A stretch of 64,000 nucleotides of DNA from Nocardia arthritidis. GTDB lineage: Bacteria; Actinomycetota; Actinomycetes; Mycobacteriales; Mycobacteriaceae. Both the position numbers and the translations under genes were made by a program. The notes below the pieces were generated by a model, which ran no database searches, was not told the origin of the DNA, and saw only the letters and a list, made by a program, of their open reading frames with translations. The stretch lies in the NCBI RefSeq assembly GCF_011801145.1, contig NZ_CP046172.1:3410001-3474000 (forward strand), read 5' to 3'. Below are positions 36,714 through 47,579 of the stretch, one piece after another. The first letter of the stretch is position 1. Each line of letters opens with the position of its first letter.

Positions 36714-36768
36714 GCGCACTACAGGAGAGGCCGTACCAGCTGAGGTGATCCAGTAGGGAGGTTCCGGG

Positions 36769-37200
36769 GTGTTTCTCGGTACCTACACACCGAAGTTGGA
36801 CGACAAAGGGCGACTGACGTTGCCTGCGAAGTTTCGAGACGATCTGGCGGGAGGGTTGATGGTCACGAAGAGTCAGGACCACAGCCTTGCCGTGTATCCG
36901 AAAGAGGAGTTCACCGCGCTCGCCCGGCGGGCGGCGGCGGCGTCTCGAAGCAACCCACAGGCGCGTGCGTTCGTCCGCGCACTCGCGGCCGGAACCGATG
37001 AGCAGCGTCCGGATACCCAAGGCCGGATCACCTTGTCGCCCGACCATCGGCGCTACGCCAACCTGAGCAGGGATTGCGTGGTGATCGGTGCGGTCGACTA
37101 CCTCGAAATATGGGATAAGCAGGCGTGGGAGTCCTACCTCGCCGAGCATGAGGAGGATTACGCGCAAGCGAGAGACGAGTCGCTGGGCGGAATCTTCTAG
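36769..37200 (+). CDS. mraZ: Transcriptional regulator MraZ
   Basis: A 143-residue DNA-binding protein made of two AbrB-like halves. The first is [26 protein letters not shown]; the second carries [35 protein letters not shown]. Both DXXGR(L/I)TL motifs are intact. Start GTG 36769 has GGGAGG upstream. It is first in the dcw cluster and sits behind boxes of the type it binds. Confidence 0.96.
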   Translation: MFLGTYTPKLDDKGRLTLPAKFRDDLAGGLMVTKSQDHSLAVYPKEEFTALARRAAAASRSNPQARAFVRALAAGTDEQRPDTQGRITLSPDHRRYANLSRDCVVIGAVDYLEIWDKQAWESYLAEHEEDYAQARDESLGGIF

Positions 37201-37375
37201 CCCCGAGCGAGGCGAGTGCCACGCGGCCTCTGCCCGGACGCGGACCCTGACGTACTTCCCCGACGCCAGGTGCCGTATTCGGTCAGAGACCACGCGGCAC
37301 TCGCCATTCGATTGGCTTTCGAAAGCTTAAGTCTGACAAGGCGACCGCAAGCAAGCGTGGATCCGGGAGGTCGAG
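37201..37375 (+). other. mraZ-rsmH intergenic region with a long-range inverted repeat
   Basis: GCGAGTGCC (37212-37220) is matched by its complement at 37296-37304, enclosing about 75 bases, with partial pairing continuing inward. In an RNA this would form a large-looped hairpin between mraZ and rsmH. No ORF or terminator was found. Confidence 0.4.
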
Positions 37376-38350
37376 GTGAATCATGAGCAGCCCGGCCCCC
37401 GCCATGTTCCGGTGCTGCTCACCCGGGCCGACGCGCTGCTCGGCCCCGCGCTGAGCGAACCCGGCGCGGTCTACCTCGACGCGACACTCGGACTCGGCGG
37501 ACACGCCGAATATTTTTTACGCACCTATCCGCACCTACGCCTGGTCGGTCTGGACCGCGATACGTCGGCGCTGGAGCTGGCTCGGGCCAGGCTCGCACCC
37601 TATGCCGACCGAATCACGTTGGTGCACACCAGATATGACGGCATAGCCGCGGCGCTCGGCGAGGCCGGACTGCCCGCGACCGGTGCGGTGTCGGGCATCT
37701 TGATGGACCTCGGCGTGTCCTCGATGCAGCTGGACGAGGCCGACCGCGGCTTCGCCTACTCGGTGGACGCGCCGCTCGATATGCGGATGGATCCGACCAC
37801 CGGGCCGACGGCCGCCGACGTGCTCAATACCTACAGCCACGGCGACTTGGCCCGGGTGCTGAAAACCTATGGGGAGGAACGGTTCGCGGGCAAGATCGCC
37901 AGCGAGGTACTGCGCAGGCGCGCCCGCAAGCCCTTCACCACCAGCGCCGAACTGGTGGAGCTGCTCTACGACACCATCCCCGCCGCGACCAGGCGCACCG
38001 GGGGACATCCGGCCAAACGGACCTTTCAGGCACTTCGGGTGGAGGTCAACGGCGAACTCGACTCGCTGCGGGCCGCGCTGCCCGCGGCGCTGGACGCGCT
38101 GCGCGTCGGCGGGCGGATCGTGGTCATGTCCTATCAGTCGCTGGAGGACCGGGTGGTCAAACAGGAGCTGGCGACGCGGTCGGCATCCAGGACACCGGCC
38201 GGCCTACCGGTCGAATTGCCCGGTATGGGACCGGAATTCCGGATGCTGACCCGCGGCGCGGAGAAGGCGACGGAGGCGGAGATCGAGGAGAACCCGCGCG
38301 CGGCGCCGGTGCGGATGCGCGCCGCCGAGCGGGTGGAGGTGAGCCGATGA
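37376..38350 (+). CDS. rsmH: 16S rRNA (cytosine-1402 N4)-methyltransferase RsmH
   Basis: SAM-dependent methyltransferase of 324 residues acting on C1402 of 16S rRNA. Motifs: [30 protein letters not shown] (SAM loop), [47 protein letters not shown] (seen in segments) and [18 protein letters not shown] 37376 precedes [11 protein letters not shown]; this is the most upstream plausible start. It is the usual second gene of the dcw cluster. Confidence 0.96.
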   Translation: MNHEQPGPRHVPVLLTRADALLGPALSEPGAVYLDATLGLGGHAEYFLRTYPHLRLVGLDRDTSALELARARLAPYADRITLVHTRYDGIAAALGEAGLPATGAVSGILMDLGVSSMQLDEADRGFAYSVDAPLDMRMDPTTGPTAADVLNTYSHGDLARVLKTYGEERFAGKIASEVLRRRARKPFTTSAELVELLYDTIPAATRRTGGHPAKRTFQALRVEVNGELDSLRAALPAALDALRVGGRIVVMSYQSLEDRVVKQELATRSASRTPAGLPVELPGMGPEFRMLTRGAEKATEAEIEENPRAAPVRMRAAERVEVSR

Positions 38351-38411
38351 TCCCGCATATCGGCTCCGGTGGATGCGGATGTCCCGCGCAGACACAGCAG
38401 GAGGGGAGAGG

Positions 38412-39362
38412 ATGAGCATGCGGACGCGCGCGGTGGCCGCGCCGGGTCGGGTCGCCCGGCGTGCGCAGGATGCCGAGCGGGTGAAATCCGGTGCGGCACA
38501 ACGGGCCTACGCCCGCCGCCGGAGCCGGGCGGAGCAGCGGTCGGATGCGCCGGTACTGCCGTCGCGCAAGATGGCGGAGATGACGGCGGGGCGGATCCCG
38601 TTCGTCGCGGCGATCATCGCGCTGCTCGGCTGCGGACTCGCGTTGACACTGCTGCTCACCACCAGGGCCGCCGAGGACAGCTATCAGCTCAGCGACGCCA
38701 GACAGACCAACCGCACGCTCGCCGATGAGCGGGCCGCACTGCAGCGTGAGGTGGAGGCCGCCGATTCCGCACCCGAATTGGCCGCCAGGGCAAGGGATCT
38801 GGGCATGATTCCGGCGAAGGACCCGGCCCGGCTGGTGGTCGGCCCCGACGGCGCGATCACCGTGATCGGCAAGCCGGCGCCCGCGCAGGGCACACCGGTG
38901 CCGCCGCTGAACGTCTCGCCGACCGCGTCCGACGGGCCGCAGGCGGGCAACGCGCAGGCGCGCGGCGAACGGGTGGTTCCGGTGCCGACGACCACGAAGC
39001 CGCCGACGCCCGCCCCGGCCCAGCCCGCCGACCCCGCCGCGAATGCCGCTGCGGTACCGGGCGCTCAACCGGGCCCGGCCCAGGCTCCGGCGAATCCGGC
39101 AGCCGCGCCGGTCAATCCGGCCCAGCCGCCCGCGAGTCCGGCGCCACCGCCGCCGAATCCGGCTCCGGAACAGGCCGCGAACCCGGCCCCATCGCCGAAT
39201 CCCGCTCAGCCCCCGGCGAATCCGCCTCAGCCTCCGGCAAATCCCGCTCAACCGGCGAATCAGGCGCCGCCGCCGAATCCGGCTCCGCCGCCCGTGCCCG
39301 CGGAAACCCCGCAGCCGGAAGCGCTTCCGAACCCGCAGCCCACCGGGGGTACGCCGCAGTGA
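38412..39362 (+). CDS. FtsL-like divisome protein with a Pro-rich tail (Rv2164c-like)
   Basis: A bitopic membrane protein of 316 residues in the ftsL position. The basic cytoplasmic part is followed by one helix (IPFVAAIIALLGCGLALTLLL) and a short coiled coil (YQLSDARQTNRTLADERAALQREVEAADS) that ends ARARDLGMIPA, as in FtsL/DivIC proteins. Residues after ~150 are a long Pro/Ala/Asn-rich extracellular tail with repeated NPAQPPANP-like units. ATG 38412 lies behind GAGGGGAGAGG. The stop overlaps pbpB as GTGA. Confidence 0.85.
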   Translation: MSMRTRAVAAPGRVARRAQDAERVKSGAAQRAYARRRSRAEQRSDAPVLPSRKMAEMTAGRIPFVAAIIALLGCGLALTLLLTTRAAEDSYQLSDARQTNRTLADERAALQREVEAADSAPELAARARDLGMIPAKDPARLVVGPDGAITVIGKPAPAQGTPVPPLNVSPTASDGPQAGNAQARGERVVPVPTTTKPPTPAPAQPADPAANAAAVPGAQPGPAQAPANPAAAPVNPAQPPASPAPPPPNPAPEQAANPAPSPNPAQPPANPPQPPANPAQPANQAPPPNPAPPPVPAETPQPEALPNPQPTGGTPQ

Positions 39363-41272
39363 CCAGACAGACGTCCACACGCAGGCAGAGCAGGCCCGCG
39401 CCGCAGCAGCGACGCGGGCCCGCGCCGTCCAGGAAGCCGAGAGCGTCCGCGAGTCAGGCCGTCCCGGAGCGCCCGCTGCGGCTGCGGCTCGGCTTCGGCC
39501 GCATCGTGATGCTGGTCGCCCTGCTCGTCGTCGCGCTCCAATTGCTGTATATCCAAAGCATTTCCGCGCCGTCCCTATCCGCCCAGGCGGCCAGTCAGCG
39601 CACCACACGCGAGCCCGATTACGCGACCCGCGGTCCGATCACCGACCGCAACGGCAAATCGCTCGCCTTCTCGATCGCCGCGAAGGAGCTGACCTTCCTG
39701 CCGGTCGCGGTCCGAAAGCAGCTCGCGGCCGCGAAGGAGAAGAGCGACAAGGCGCCCGATCCGGACGAGCGGCTGAAGGCCATCGCGAAGGGTGTGCACG
39801 ACAAGCTCGGTAAATCGGGTCCGTCGGAGTCGGATCTGCTGACCAAGCTGCGCAGCGACAAACAGTTCGTCAGCCTGGCGCAGAACGTCGAGCCGAGGAT
39901 CGCCGCGGATATTCGCGCCGACTTCCCGGAGGTCGGCGCCGACACCCACTACCAGCGGGAGCATCCCGGCGGTTCACTCGCGGCCAATGTCATCGGCACC
40001 ACCGGCTGGGACGGCCACGGTCAAATCGGCCTGGAGGCCTCGCTGGATTCGGCCCTCGCGGGCACCGACGGCTCGCTGACCTATGACCGCGGCTCCGACG
40101 GCGCCGTGATCCCCGGCAGCTGGCGCGACCGGCAGCAGGCCGTCAACGGATCCGGCGTCGAGCTGACCCTGGACTCGGACCTGCAGTACTACGTCCAGCA
40201 GCAGGTGCAGCAGGCGAAGGAATTGTCCGGGGCCAACGGTGTTTCGGCGGTCGTGCTCGACGCCAAGACCGCGCAGGTGCTGGCCATGGCGAACGACAAT
40301 ACGTTCAATCCGTCACTGCCGCCGAAGGATTGGGCGGCGGCCGATATGGGCAATCCGGCGGTGCAGGAGGTCTTCGAGCCCGGTTCGGTGAACAAGATCG
40401 TCACCGCCGCGGCCTCCATCGAATACGGGCTCACGAATCCCGATGAGGTGCTTCAGGTTCCGGGTGAGATCCAGATGTCGGGTGTCACCGTGCACGACGC
40501 GTGGCCGCACGGCACCGCGCCGTACACCACCACCGGCATCTTCGGTAAGTCGTCCAATGTCGGCACGCTGATGTTGGCGCAGCGGGTCGGCGATGAGCGG
40601 TTCGCCGATATGCTGCACCGCTTCGGCCTCGGCCAGCGCACCGGTGTCGGCCTGCCCGGTGAGAGCGCGGGCGTGGTGCCGCCCCGCGGACAGTGGTCCG
40701 GCGGCACCTTCGCGAACCTGCCTATCGGACAAGGGTTTTCGCTGACCACCCTGCAGATGGCCGGGATGTATCAGGCCATCGCCAACGACGGCGTGCGCAT
40801 CCCGCCGCGGATCGTGAAGGCCAAGACGGCGCCCGACGGCACCCGCACCGAGGAACAGCAGCCGGAGGGTGTGCGGGTGGTGAGCCCGCAGACCGCCGCG
40901 ACGCTGCGCACCATGTTCCAGGCCGTCACCCAGCGAGATCCGATGAACTCCAACCAGAACGGCACGGGTTGGCCCGCGGCGATCGAGGGTTATCAGATCG
41001 CCGGGAAAACCGGTACCGCGCAGAAGGTCGATCCGAGCTGCCACTGCTATTCGACCTCGGCGTTCTACATCACGTTCGCGGGCATGGCCCCGGCCGACAA
41101 CCCGCGGTACGTCATCGGTCTCATGATGGACAATCCGGTGCGCAGTTCGGACGGCAGCGGCGGCCAGTCGGCCGCACCCCTGTTCCACAACATCGCCTCC
41201 TGGGCGTTGCAGCGCGACCGCGTTCCCCCGTCGCCGACACCGTCGAAGCGATTCGTCCTCCAGGCCGGATAA
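39359..41272 (+). CDS. pbpB: Septal penicillin-binding protein 3 (FtsI/PbpB)
   Basis: Class B transpeptidase that crosslinks septal peptidoglycan, 637 residues. A basic cytoplasmic tail and one membrane anchor (IVMLVALLVVALQLLYI, ~49-65) precede the dimerisation domain (RGPITDRNGKSLAFS). The catalytic motifs are intact: SVNK at 343-346, SSN at 398-400 and KTGT at 550-553. Two nearby Cys (CHCYS) follow the KTG box. GTG 39359 overlaps the ftsL-like stop, and a strong terminator follows. Confidence 0.97.
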   Translation: MTRQTSTRRQSRPAPQQRRGPAPSRKPRASASQAVPERPLRLRLGFGRIVMLVALLVVALQLLYIQSISAPSLSAQAASQRTTREPDYATRGPITDRNGKSLAFSIAAKELTFLPVAVRKQLAAAKEKSDKAPDPDERLKAIAKGVHDKLGKSGPSESDLLTKLRSDKQFVSLAQNVEPRIAADIRADFPEVGADTHYQREHPGGSLAANVIGTTGWDGHGQIGLEASLDSALAGTDGSLTYDRGSDGAVIPGSWRDRQQAVNGSGVELTLDSDLQYYVQQQVQQAKELSGANGVSAVVLDAKTAQVLAMANDNTFNPSLPPKDWAAADMGNPAVQEVFEPGSVNKIVTAAASIEYGLTNPDEVLQVPGEIQMSGVTVHDAWPHGTAPYTTTGIFGKSSNVGTLMLAQRVGDERFADMLHRFGLGQRTGVGLPGESAGVVPPRGQWSGGTFANLPIGQGFSLTTLQMAGMYQAIANDGVRIPPRIVKAKTAPDGTRTEEQQPEGVRVVSPQTAATLRTMFQAVTQRDPMNSNQNGTGWPAAIEGYQIAGKTGTAQKVDPSCHCYSTSAFYITFAGMAPADNPRYVIGLMMDNPVRSSDGSGGQSAAPLFHNIASWALQRDRVPPSPTPSKRFVLQAG

Positions 41273-41277
41273 CGGGA

Positions 41278-41311
41278 AACGGGCCCGGATCGCCGGGCCC
41301 GTTATTGTTTT
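41278..41311 (+). terminator. Intrinsic terminator after pbpB
   Basis: An 11-bp perfect stem AACGGGCCCGG, loop ATCG, complement, then ATTGTTTT. It splits the dcw cluster after pbpB, so murE onward needs its own promoter. It abuts the stop codon of the convergent small gene and may act on both strands. Confidence 0.85.
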
Positions 41312-41519
41312 AAACCTGTCCCCAGAACACATGGCCGTCCGGTGCGAGCTGGCAGCTCGCGACGACGTTCCCACGCGTGTCGTACAGCCTGTTGCCGCGA
41401 TCCGCGATGGTGTTGCACACATTTCGATCACCGGTATCGGCATTCGCCGCGACAACCGGCAGCAACAGCCCCGCCGCCGCGATGGCCAATCCGGCGGTGG
41501 CGATTCGAATCACGGTCAT
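41310..41519 (-). CDS. Small secreted protein
   Basis: A 69-residue protein, half of it a Sec signal peptide (MTVIRIATAGLAIAAAGLLL, cut near VAANA). The mature part is about 35-38 residues with two Cys: NVCNTIADRGNRLYDTRGNVVASCQLAPDGHVFWGQV seen in segments. ATG 41519 has GGAGGGG five bases upstream. It is transcribed against the dcw genes from the pbpB-murE gap. No family is recognised; a disulfide-bonded exported peptide is the likely form. Confidence 0.75.
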   Translation of the reverse strand: MTVIRIATAGLAIAAAGLLLPVVAANADTGDRNVCNTIADRGNRLYDTRGNVVASCQLAPDGHVFWGQV

Positions 41520-41887
41520 ATTGCCCCTCCATTGATGTGAAGACAGGGGAGGCTTCCCCCTGCAAGCGACGGTAGCCCGAAAACTGTTGGCCCCGTGAAT
41601 GTTTGGCAGGAAGCTGGCAGGAGGTCGGCAGCTCGCGCCACACCCGGACCCGACCGGCCGATGCCGGGCCGTGGTCTCCGCGCGGACCGTCCCGGCGCGG
41701 GACATCGATCCGGAACGGACACCGTGCGTTTCCCGGTCGGTACCCCGCGTGGCGGTCCCGCTCTCGGCCGACCGCCATCGTAGGGTTGGGCGTGCGGGAT
41801 TGATGCCGGGGACCGCGTGGTCGAGCAGTGGGCCCGCGCCGGTAACCTGACACCTCGATCACCGCCGCCGAGAGGAGCCTGGTTTCT
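41520..41887 (+). promoter_or_regulatory. Region upstream of murE and of the small secreted gene
   Basis: This 368-bp stretch must hold the promoters for murE and for the minus-strand small gene. TAACCT (41842-41847) is a candidate -10 for murE, whose ribosome site GAGAGGAG lies at about 41870. A GGCAGG(A) motif recurs three times near 41606-41630. No gene could be supported on either strand. Confidence 0.45.
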
Positions 41888-43537
41888 GTGCAGTTCGGTC
41901 AATCGCGTGCGTTGCGCCCGGCGCATCCGCCCGCGACCCCGCTGACGACGCTGGCCTCCGCCATCTCCGCGCGGATGCGCGGCGCGGCGGACGCCGCACC
42001 GGTTTCGGTGACCGGGATCGAGCAGCGATCGGACGCGGTGCTGCCCGGCGACCTGTTCGCGGCCATGCCGGGCGCGCGGGCACACGGCGCGGCCTACGCG
42101 GGGGGCGCGGTCGAGCGGGGCGCCGTCGCGGTGCTGACCGATCCGGCCGGCGCCGAGCTGGCGGGCGAATTGCCCGTTCCGGTGCTGGTGGTCGACGACC
42201 CGCGCGCGGTGCTCGGCGAGCTGTCCGCCACGATCTACGGTCGCCCCTCGGACCGGCTGCGCATCATCGGCATCACCGGCACCTCCGGCAAGACCACCAC
42301 CTCTTACCTGGTGGAGGCCGGGCTCGCGGCCGCGAAACTGTCCACCGCACTGATCGGCACCATCGAGACCCGGATCGGCGGGCAGCGGGTGCCGAGCGCG
42401 CTCACCACGCCGGAGGCGCCGCAGCTGCACGCGATGTTCGCGGTGATGGTCGAAAAGGGCGTCGACGCGGTGGTGATGGAGGTGTCCAGTCACGCGCTGG
42501 CGCTGGGCCGGGTGGACGGGGTGCGGTTCGCGGTGGGCGCGTTCACCAACCTGTCCCAGGACCACCTGGATTTCCACGCCGATTTCGAAGACTACTTCGC
42601 CGCCAAACGCAAACTGTTCGAGGCGGATTCGCCGATCGCCGCGCGCACCGCGGTGATCTGCGTCGACGACGAGTGGGGTGTGCGCCTCGCTGAGTCGCTG
42701 GAACGCCCGATCACGGTGTCCACCAACGGTTCCGGTGTTTGGAGCGTCTCCGGGCCGATCGAGGCGCACGGCGGCGCACAGGAATTCACCGCCGCGGGCC
42801 CGAACGGCGCGGTGCCCGTTCGCCTTCGGCTGCCGGGCCGCTACAACGTCGCGAACGGTCTGCTCGCGGTGGCGGTCTGCGCCGCGGCCGGAGTGGATCC
42901 GGCGACCGCCGCGTCCGCGCTGGCCCACGTCGACGTGCCGGGCCGGATGCAGCGGGTGGAACGCGGGCAGGACTTCCTGGCCATCGTCGACTACGCGCAC
43001 AAACCCGCCGCGCTGGAATCGGTGATCGCGACGCTGCGCGAACACCTCGCCGCCGATACCGCCGGGCGGCTCGCCGTCGTGGTCGGCGCGGGCGGCGACC
43101 GGGACGCGGGCAAGCGGGCGCTCATGGGCGCGGCTGCGGCGACCGGGACCGAACTGCTGATCGTCACCGACGACAATCCGCGCGGCGAGGATCCCGCGGT
43201 CATCCGGGCCGCGGTACGCGAAGGCGCGCAACAGGTTCCGGCCGCCGATCGGGCCGAGGTGCGCGAACTCGGCGACCGGGCGGCCGCCATCGCCGCCGCC
43301 GTCGAGTGGGCCGGGCCCGGCGACGCGGTCCTCATCGCGGGCAAGGGCCATGAGCCGGGGCAGGAGATCCGGGGCGTCAAGCATCCGTTCGACGACCGCG
43401 ACGTGCTCGCCGCCGCCATCGACCGGCGACTCGGCCAGACCACCCATCCGGGCCAAGCCACCCATCCGGGGGAGTCCCATCAGTCACTAGAACAGGGTCC
43501 GCAGGGGTCGGACACGAAGGACTTGACGGTTTCATGA
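41888..43537 (+). CDS. murE: UDP-MurNAc-tripeptide synthetase (meso-diaminopimelate-adding) MurE
   Basis: Adds meso-diaminopimelate to UDP-MurNAc-L-Ala-D-Glu. The 549-residue Mur ligase has the ATP loop GTSGKTTT at 131-138, [29 protein letters not shown] (seen in segments), the carbamylated-Lys region and DDNPRGEDP, the DNPR motif that marks diaminopimelate specificity. The C-terminal ~35 residues after DRRLGQ are a dispensable-looking Gln/His-rich tail. GTG 41888; its stop overlaps murF as ATGA. Confidence 0.96.
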   Translation: MQFGQSRALRPAHPPATPLTTLASAISARMRGAADAAPVSVTGIEQRSDAVLPGDLFAAMPGARAHGAAYAGGAVERGAVAVLTDPAGAELAGELPVPVLVVDDPRAVLGELSATIYGRPSDRLRIIGITGTSGKTTTSYLVEAGLAAAKLSTALIGTIETRIGGQRVPSALTTPEAPQLHAMFAVMVEKGVDAVVMEVSSHALALGRVDGVRFAVGAFTNLSQDHLDFHADFEDYFAAKRKLFEADSPIAARTAVICVDDEWGVRLAESLERPITVSTNGSGVWSVSGPIEAHGGAQEFTAAGPNGAVPVRLRLPGRYNVANGLLAVAVCAAAGVDPATAASALAHVDVPGRMQRVERGQDFLAIVDYAHKPAALESVIATLREHLAADTAGRLAVVVGAGGDRDAGKRALMGAAAATGTELLIVTDDNPRGEDPAVIRAAVREGAQQVPAADRAEVRELGDRAAAIAAAVEWAGPGDAVLIAGKGHEPGQEIRGVKHPFDDRDVLAAAIDRRLGQTTHPGQATHPGESHQSLEQGPQGSDTKDLTVS

Positions 43538-45018
43538 TCGAGATGACACTGCGGGAGATCGCGGAGGTCGTCGGCGGCACGCTGCACGACGTACCCGACC
43601 CGGAGGTGACGGTGCCGGGCGCGGTCGAATTCGATTCGCGCCGAATCGGTTCCGGTGATCTGTTCCTGGCGTTGCCCGGTGCGAACGCGGACGGCCACGA
43701 TTACGCGCGGGCCGCGGTCGCGGCGGGTGCGGTCGCGGTGCTCGCGGCCAGGCCGGTGGGCGTGCCCGCCATCGTGGTCGCCCCGAATCCGGGCGCGGTA
43801 CCCGCGAGTTCCGTTGCGCTGGCCGGTGATTCGGACGGTTCCGGCGCCGCGGTGCTCGCCGCCCTGGCCACCCTGGCCCGGGTCAGCGTCGAAAGGCTCA
43901 CCGCCGCGGGCGGTCTCACGGTGGTCGGGGTCACCGGTTCGTCCGGTAAGACCTCGACCAAGGATCTGCTCGCCGCGGTGCTCTCACCGCTCGGGCCGGT
44001 GGTCGCGCCGCCCGGCTCGTTCAACAACGAGCTGGGGCATCCGTGGACGGCGTTGCGCGCCAACGCCGATACCCGCTTCCTGGTGTTGGAGCTCTCGGCC
44101 CGCGGCCCCGGCCACATCGCCGCGCTGAGCCGCGTCGTACCGCCGGGCATCGGCGTAGTGCTCAATGTCGGCACCGCCCACCTAGGCGAGTTCGGCAGCC
44201 GCGAGGCCATCGCCAAGACCAAAGGCGAACTGGTGGAAGCACTTCCGTCGTCCGGGCTGGCCGTGCTCAACGCCGACGACCCGCAGGTGGCCGCGATGGC
44301 CGAGCGGACCCGCGCCAGGGTGGTGACGGTCGGTCAGGCCGCCGGCGCCCAGATCCGGGCCACCGATATCCGTCTCGACGCCGAGGCGCGCGCCGAATTC
44401 ACCATGCACACCCCCAAGGGCAGCATCGGAATCCGGTTGGCCGTGCACGGCGAACATCAGGTGGGCAATGCCCTGTCGGCCGCCGCGGTCGCCATGGAAT
44501 GCGGCGCGGATCCGGAGACCATCGCGGCGGCGCTGTCCGGCGCGCACGCGGTCTCGGAACGGCGGATGGATGTGCGCACCACCGCATCCGGCGTCACCGT
44601 CGTCAACGACTCGTACAACGCGAACCCGGATTCGGTGCGCGCGGCGCTCAAGGCGCTGGTCACCATGTCGCGGGCGGGTGCGGCGCCGCGCAGGAGCTGG
44701 GCGGTGCTCGGCGAAATGGCCGAACTGGGCGAGGAATCCGTCGTCGAACACGATCGGATCGGACGGCTGGCCGTGCGCCTGGACGTGGACCGGCTCGTCG
44801 TCGTCGGCACCGGAAGGCCGTCCCGGGCGATGCACCAGGGAGCGGTGATGGAAGGCTCATGGGGCGAGGAATCGGTCCTCGTCCCCGATATCGGCGCGGC
44901 CATCGCGCTGCTCGACGCCTCCGTCGAGCCGGGTGACGTGGTGCTGGTCAAGGCATCCAAGTCGGTCGGCCTCTGGGAGGTCGCCGAACATCTGACCGGT
45001 GGAGAGGCGGTTAAATGA
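43534..45018 (+). CDS. murF: UDP-MurNAc-pentapeptide synthetase MurF
   Basis: Adds D-Ala-D-Ala to the UDP-MurNAc-tripeptide. The 494-residue ligase begins [19 protein letters not shown], with [18 protein letters not shown], the ATP loop [34 protein letters not shown] and [15 protein letters not shown], all typical. Four-base overlaps join it to murE and mraY. Confidence 0.97.
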   Translation: MIEMTLREIAEVVGGTLHDVPDPEVTVPGAVEFDSRRIGSGDLFLALPGANADGHDYARAAVAAGAVAVLAARPVGVPAIVVAPNPGAVPASSVALAGDSDGSGAAVLAALATLARVSVERLTAAGGLTVVGVTGSSGKTSTKDLLAAVLSPLGPVVAPPGSFNNELGHPWTALRANADTRFLVLELSARGPGHIAALSRVVPPGIGVVLNVGTAHLGEFGSREAIAKTKGELVEALPSSGLAVLNADDPQVAAMAERTRARVVTVGQAAGAQIRATDIRLDAEARAEFTMHTPKGSIGIRLAVHGEHQVGNALSAAAVAMECGADPETIAAALSGAHAVSERRMDVRTTASGVTVVNDSYNANPDSVRAALKALVTMSRAGAAPRRSWAVLGEMAELGEESVVEHDRIGRLAVRLDVDRLVVVGTGRPSRAMHQGAVMEGSWGEESVLVPDIGAAIALLDASVEPGDVVLVKASKSVGLWEVAEHLTGGEAVK

Positions 45019-46091
45019 GGCAGATCCTGTTCGCGGCGGCCATCGCGCTCGCCGTCTCGATCCTGCTCACGCCCCTGCTGATCAAGATGTTCGCCAAACA
45101 GGGCTTCGGACAAGAGATCCGGGTGGACGGCCCGGCCTCGCACCAGGCCAAGCGCGGCACGCCGACCATGGGCGGCGTCGCCATCGTGATCGGCATGTGG
45201 GCCGGATATCTGGGTTCGCACCTGATCGGCATCGGCTACCACGCCGACGGACCATCCGCATCGGCGCTGCTGGTGCTCGGCCTGGCGACCTTCCTCGGCG
45301 CCGTCGGCTTCGTCGACGATTTCATCAAGATCCGCAAGCAGCGCAATCTGGGCCTCACCGCGGCGGGCAAATACCTCGGGCAGTTGAGCGCGGCCGTCGT
45401 ATTCGGCGTGCTGGCACTGCGATTCCGCGGCGAGAACGGGTTGACGCCCGCGAGCAGGCACCTGTCCTACGTCCGCGACATCACCACGGTGTCGATGAGC
45501 GTGATCATCTTCCTGTGCTTCGTCTGCTTCGTGGTGGTGGCCTGGTCCAACGCGGTGAACCTGACCGACGGCCTGGACGGTTTGGCCGCGGGATCGATGA
45601 GCCTGGTGCTCGGCGGCTACGTGATCATCACGTTCTGGCAGTACTACCACGCCTGCTCCACCAAGCCGGAGGCCGGCTGCTACAACGTCCGCGACCCGCT
45701 GGACCTGGCACTGGTCTGCGCGGCGGGCGCGGCGGCCTGCGTCGGCTTCCTATGGTGGAACGCGGCCCCGGCCAAGATCTTCATGGGCGATACCGGTTCG
45801 CTCGCGTTGGGCGGTCTGCTGGCCGGACTGTCCATCACCAGCCGGACCGAACTGCTGATGATCGTGATCGGCGCGCTGTTCGTCGCCGAGGCGGCGTCGG
45901 TGGTGTTGCAGGTGGTGGTATTCCGCACCACCCGCAACCGGTTGTTCAAGATGGCGCCGTTCCATCATCACTTCGAACTCAGCAAGTGGGCGGAGACGAC
46001 CGTGATCATCCGGTTCTGGCTGTTGGCCGGGATCGCGTCGGCGGTCGGACTCGGCCTGTTCTACAGCCAATACCTTTCCGCGGTCGGGTGA
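45015..46091 (+). CDS. mraY: Phospho-N-acetylmuramoyl-pentapeptide transferase MraY (MurX)
   Basis: Integral membrane enzyme of 358 residues that transfers phospho-MurNAc-pentapeptide to polyprenyl phosphate, forming lipid I. Signatures: [47 protein letters not shown] with its catalytic Asp, [15 protein letters not shown] and [12 protein letters not shown]. About ten hydrophobic segments are visible. ATGA overlap with murF. Confidence 0.97.
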   Translation: MRQILFAAAIALAVSILLTPLLIKMFAKQGFGQEIRVDGPASHQAKRGTPTMGGVAIVIGMWAGYLGSHLIGIGYHADGPSASALLVLGLATFLGAVGFVDDFIKIRKQRNLGLTAAGKYLGQLSAAVVFGVLALRFRGENGLTPASRHLSYVRDITTVSMSVIIFLCFVCFVVVAWSNAVNLTDGLDGLAAGSMSLVLGGYVIITFWQYYHACSTKPEAGCYNVRDPLDLALVCAAGAAACVGFLWWNAAPAKIFMGDTGSLALGGLLAGLSITSRTELLMIVIGALFVAEAASVVLQVVVFRTTRNRLFKMAPFHHHFELSKWAETTVIIRFWLLAGIASAVGLGLFYSQYLSAVG

Positions 46092-46100
46092 AGCATAACG

Positions 46101-47579
46101 ATGGTCGAACATTCTCCGAGGGCCCTGCGATCACCGGGGCCCATGCTCGAATTCCTGCGCGGCCGTGACGTTCTCGTCGCGGGCTGGGGCGTATCCGGTC
46201 GGTCGCTGATCGAACCGCTGCGCGATATCGGCGCGCGCCCGGTGGTCACCGACGCCGGTGCGGCCGCGCTGTCCGAGGCCGCCGGTCTCGGTTTGGACGT
46301 GGCCACCTCGGTGTCGCTGGAATCCACCGATTGGAGCCGGTTCGCGCTGGTCATCACCAGCCCCGGCTGGCGACCGGATTCGCCGGTGCTGGCGGCCGCG
46401 GTCGCCGAGGGCACCCCGGTGTGGGGCGATGTCGAATTCGCCTGGTGGGTCGACCAGGCCAGGATCTACGGCCCGGTGCGCAAGTGGCTGGTGGTGACCG
46501 GCACCAACGGCAAGACCACCACCACCTCGATGGTGCACTCGATCCTGCGCGCGGCCGGTATCGCCAGCGTCGCGTGCGGCAATATCGGGCTGCCCATCCT
46601 GGACGCGCTGCGCCGCAACCCGGGTCCGCAGGTGCTCGCGGTGGAGCTGTCGTCGTTCCAATTGCATTGGGCCCCTTCGGTGCGGCCCGAGGCGGGCGTC
46701 GTGCTGAACGTGGCCGAGGATCACCTCGACTGGCACGGCAGCCTCGACGCCTACGCCGCCGCGAAGGCCAGGGCGTTGACGGGCCGCATCGGCGTCGTCG
46801 GCCTCGACGATCCGGTGGCCGCCTCGCTGGCCCGTCGCTCGAAGGCGCGACGGACCGTCGGCTTCCGGGTCGGCGTCCCCGCCGACGGCGAATTGGGTGT
46901 CGTCGACGGAAAGCTGCTCGACCGCGCCTTCACCAAGGCCGCGATCCTCGCCGAGGCGGGCGATATCAGCCCGCAGGGTCCCGCCGGTGTCGCCGACGCG
47001 CTGGCTGCTGCCGCGCTCACCAGGGCGATCGATGTCGCGCCGCAGTTCGTGCGCGAGGGTTTGATCGAGCACAAGGTCGGCCCGCACCGGTCGGCGTTCG
47101 TGCGCGAGGTGGCGGGCGTCGAATTCATCGATGACTCCAAGGCCACCAACCCGCATGCCGCGCGCTCGGCGATCCTGGCGCACCAGCAGGTGGTGTGGCT
47201 GGCCGGCGGGCAGTTGAAGGGCGCGAGCATCGAGGATTTGATCGAAGAGGTCGCCGAACGCTTGGTCGCCGCGGTGTTGATCGGGGCCGACGCGCCGGTG
47301 ATCGCCGCCGCGTTGGCGCGACACGCGCCCGAGGTCCCCGTCGTCGAGGTCGACTCGGGAGACGATGCACTGATGCGTGACTCGACTGCCGACAAGGCCG
47401 ATGCCGTCATGGCCCGAGCCGTCAAGGTCGCGGCCGGGTTCGCCCGGCGCGGTGACACCGTGCTGCTGGCCCCCGCGGCCGCGTCGTTGGATATGTTCGC
47501 CGATTACACGCATCGCGGGCGCAGCTTCGCCGCCGCGGTCGACGCTTTGGAAGACGGTGACATCGGGCGGCAGCTATGA
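46101..47579 (+). CDS. murD: UDP-MurNAc-L-alanine:D-glutamate ligase MurD
   Basis: Adds D-Glu to UDP-MurNAc-L-Ala, 492 residues. N-terminal [20 protein letters not shown] loop [43 protein letters not shown] and [19 protein letters not shown] are all present. ATG 46101 adds about 14 residues relative to MLEFLRGRD, the alternative start at 46143. It follows mraY after 9 bp, the only gap in the murE-murC run. Confidence 0.96.
   Translation: MVEHSPRALRSPGPMLEFLRGRDVLVAGWGVSGRSLIEPLRDIGARPVVTDAGAAALSEAAGLGLDVATSVSLESTDWSRFALVITSPGWRPDSPVLAAAVAEGTPVWGDVEFAWWVDQARIYGPVRKWLVVTGTNGKTTTTSMVHSILRAAGIASVACGNIGLPILDALRRNPGPQVLAVELSSFQLHWAPSVRPEAGVVLNVAEDHLDWHGSLDAYAAAKARALTGRIGVVGLDDPVAASLARRSKARRTVGFRVGVPADGELGVVDGKLLDRAFTKAAILAEAGDISPQGPAGVADALAAAALTRAIDVAPQFVREGLIEHKVGPHRSAFVREVAGVEFIDDSKATNPHAARSAILAHQQVVWLAGGQLKGASIEDLIEEVAERLVAAVLIGADAPVIAAALARHAPEVPVVEVDSGDDALMRDSTADKADAVMARAVKVAAGFARRGDTVLLAPAAASLDMFADYTHRGRSFAAAVDALEDGDIGRQL

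Noticed and set aside
36511..36743. Possible small genes in the mraZ upstream region on both strands
   Set aside because: They overlap the MraZ operator and promoter and lack ribosome sites.
41516..43480. 654-codon minus-strand open frame across murE, continuous with the small secreted gene region
   Set aside because: Antisense to murE; the only credible part on that strand is the 69-residue secreted protein, which is in a different frame context with its own ribosome site.
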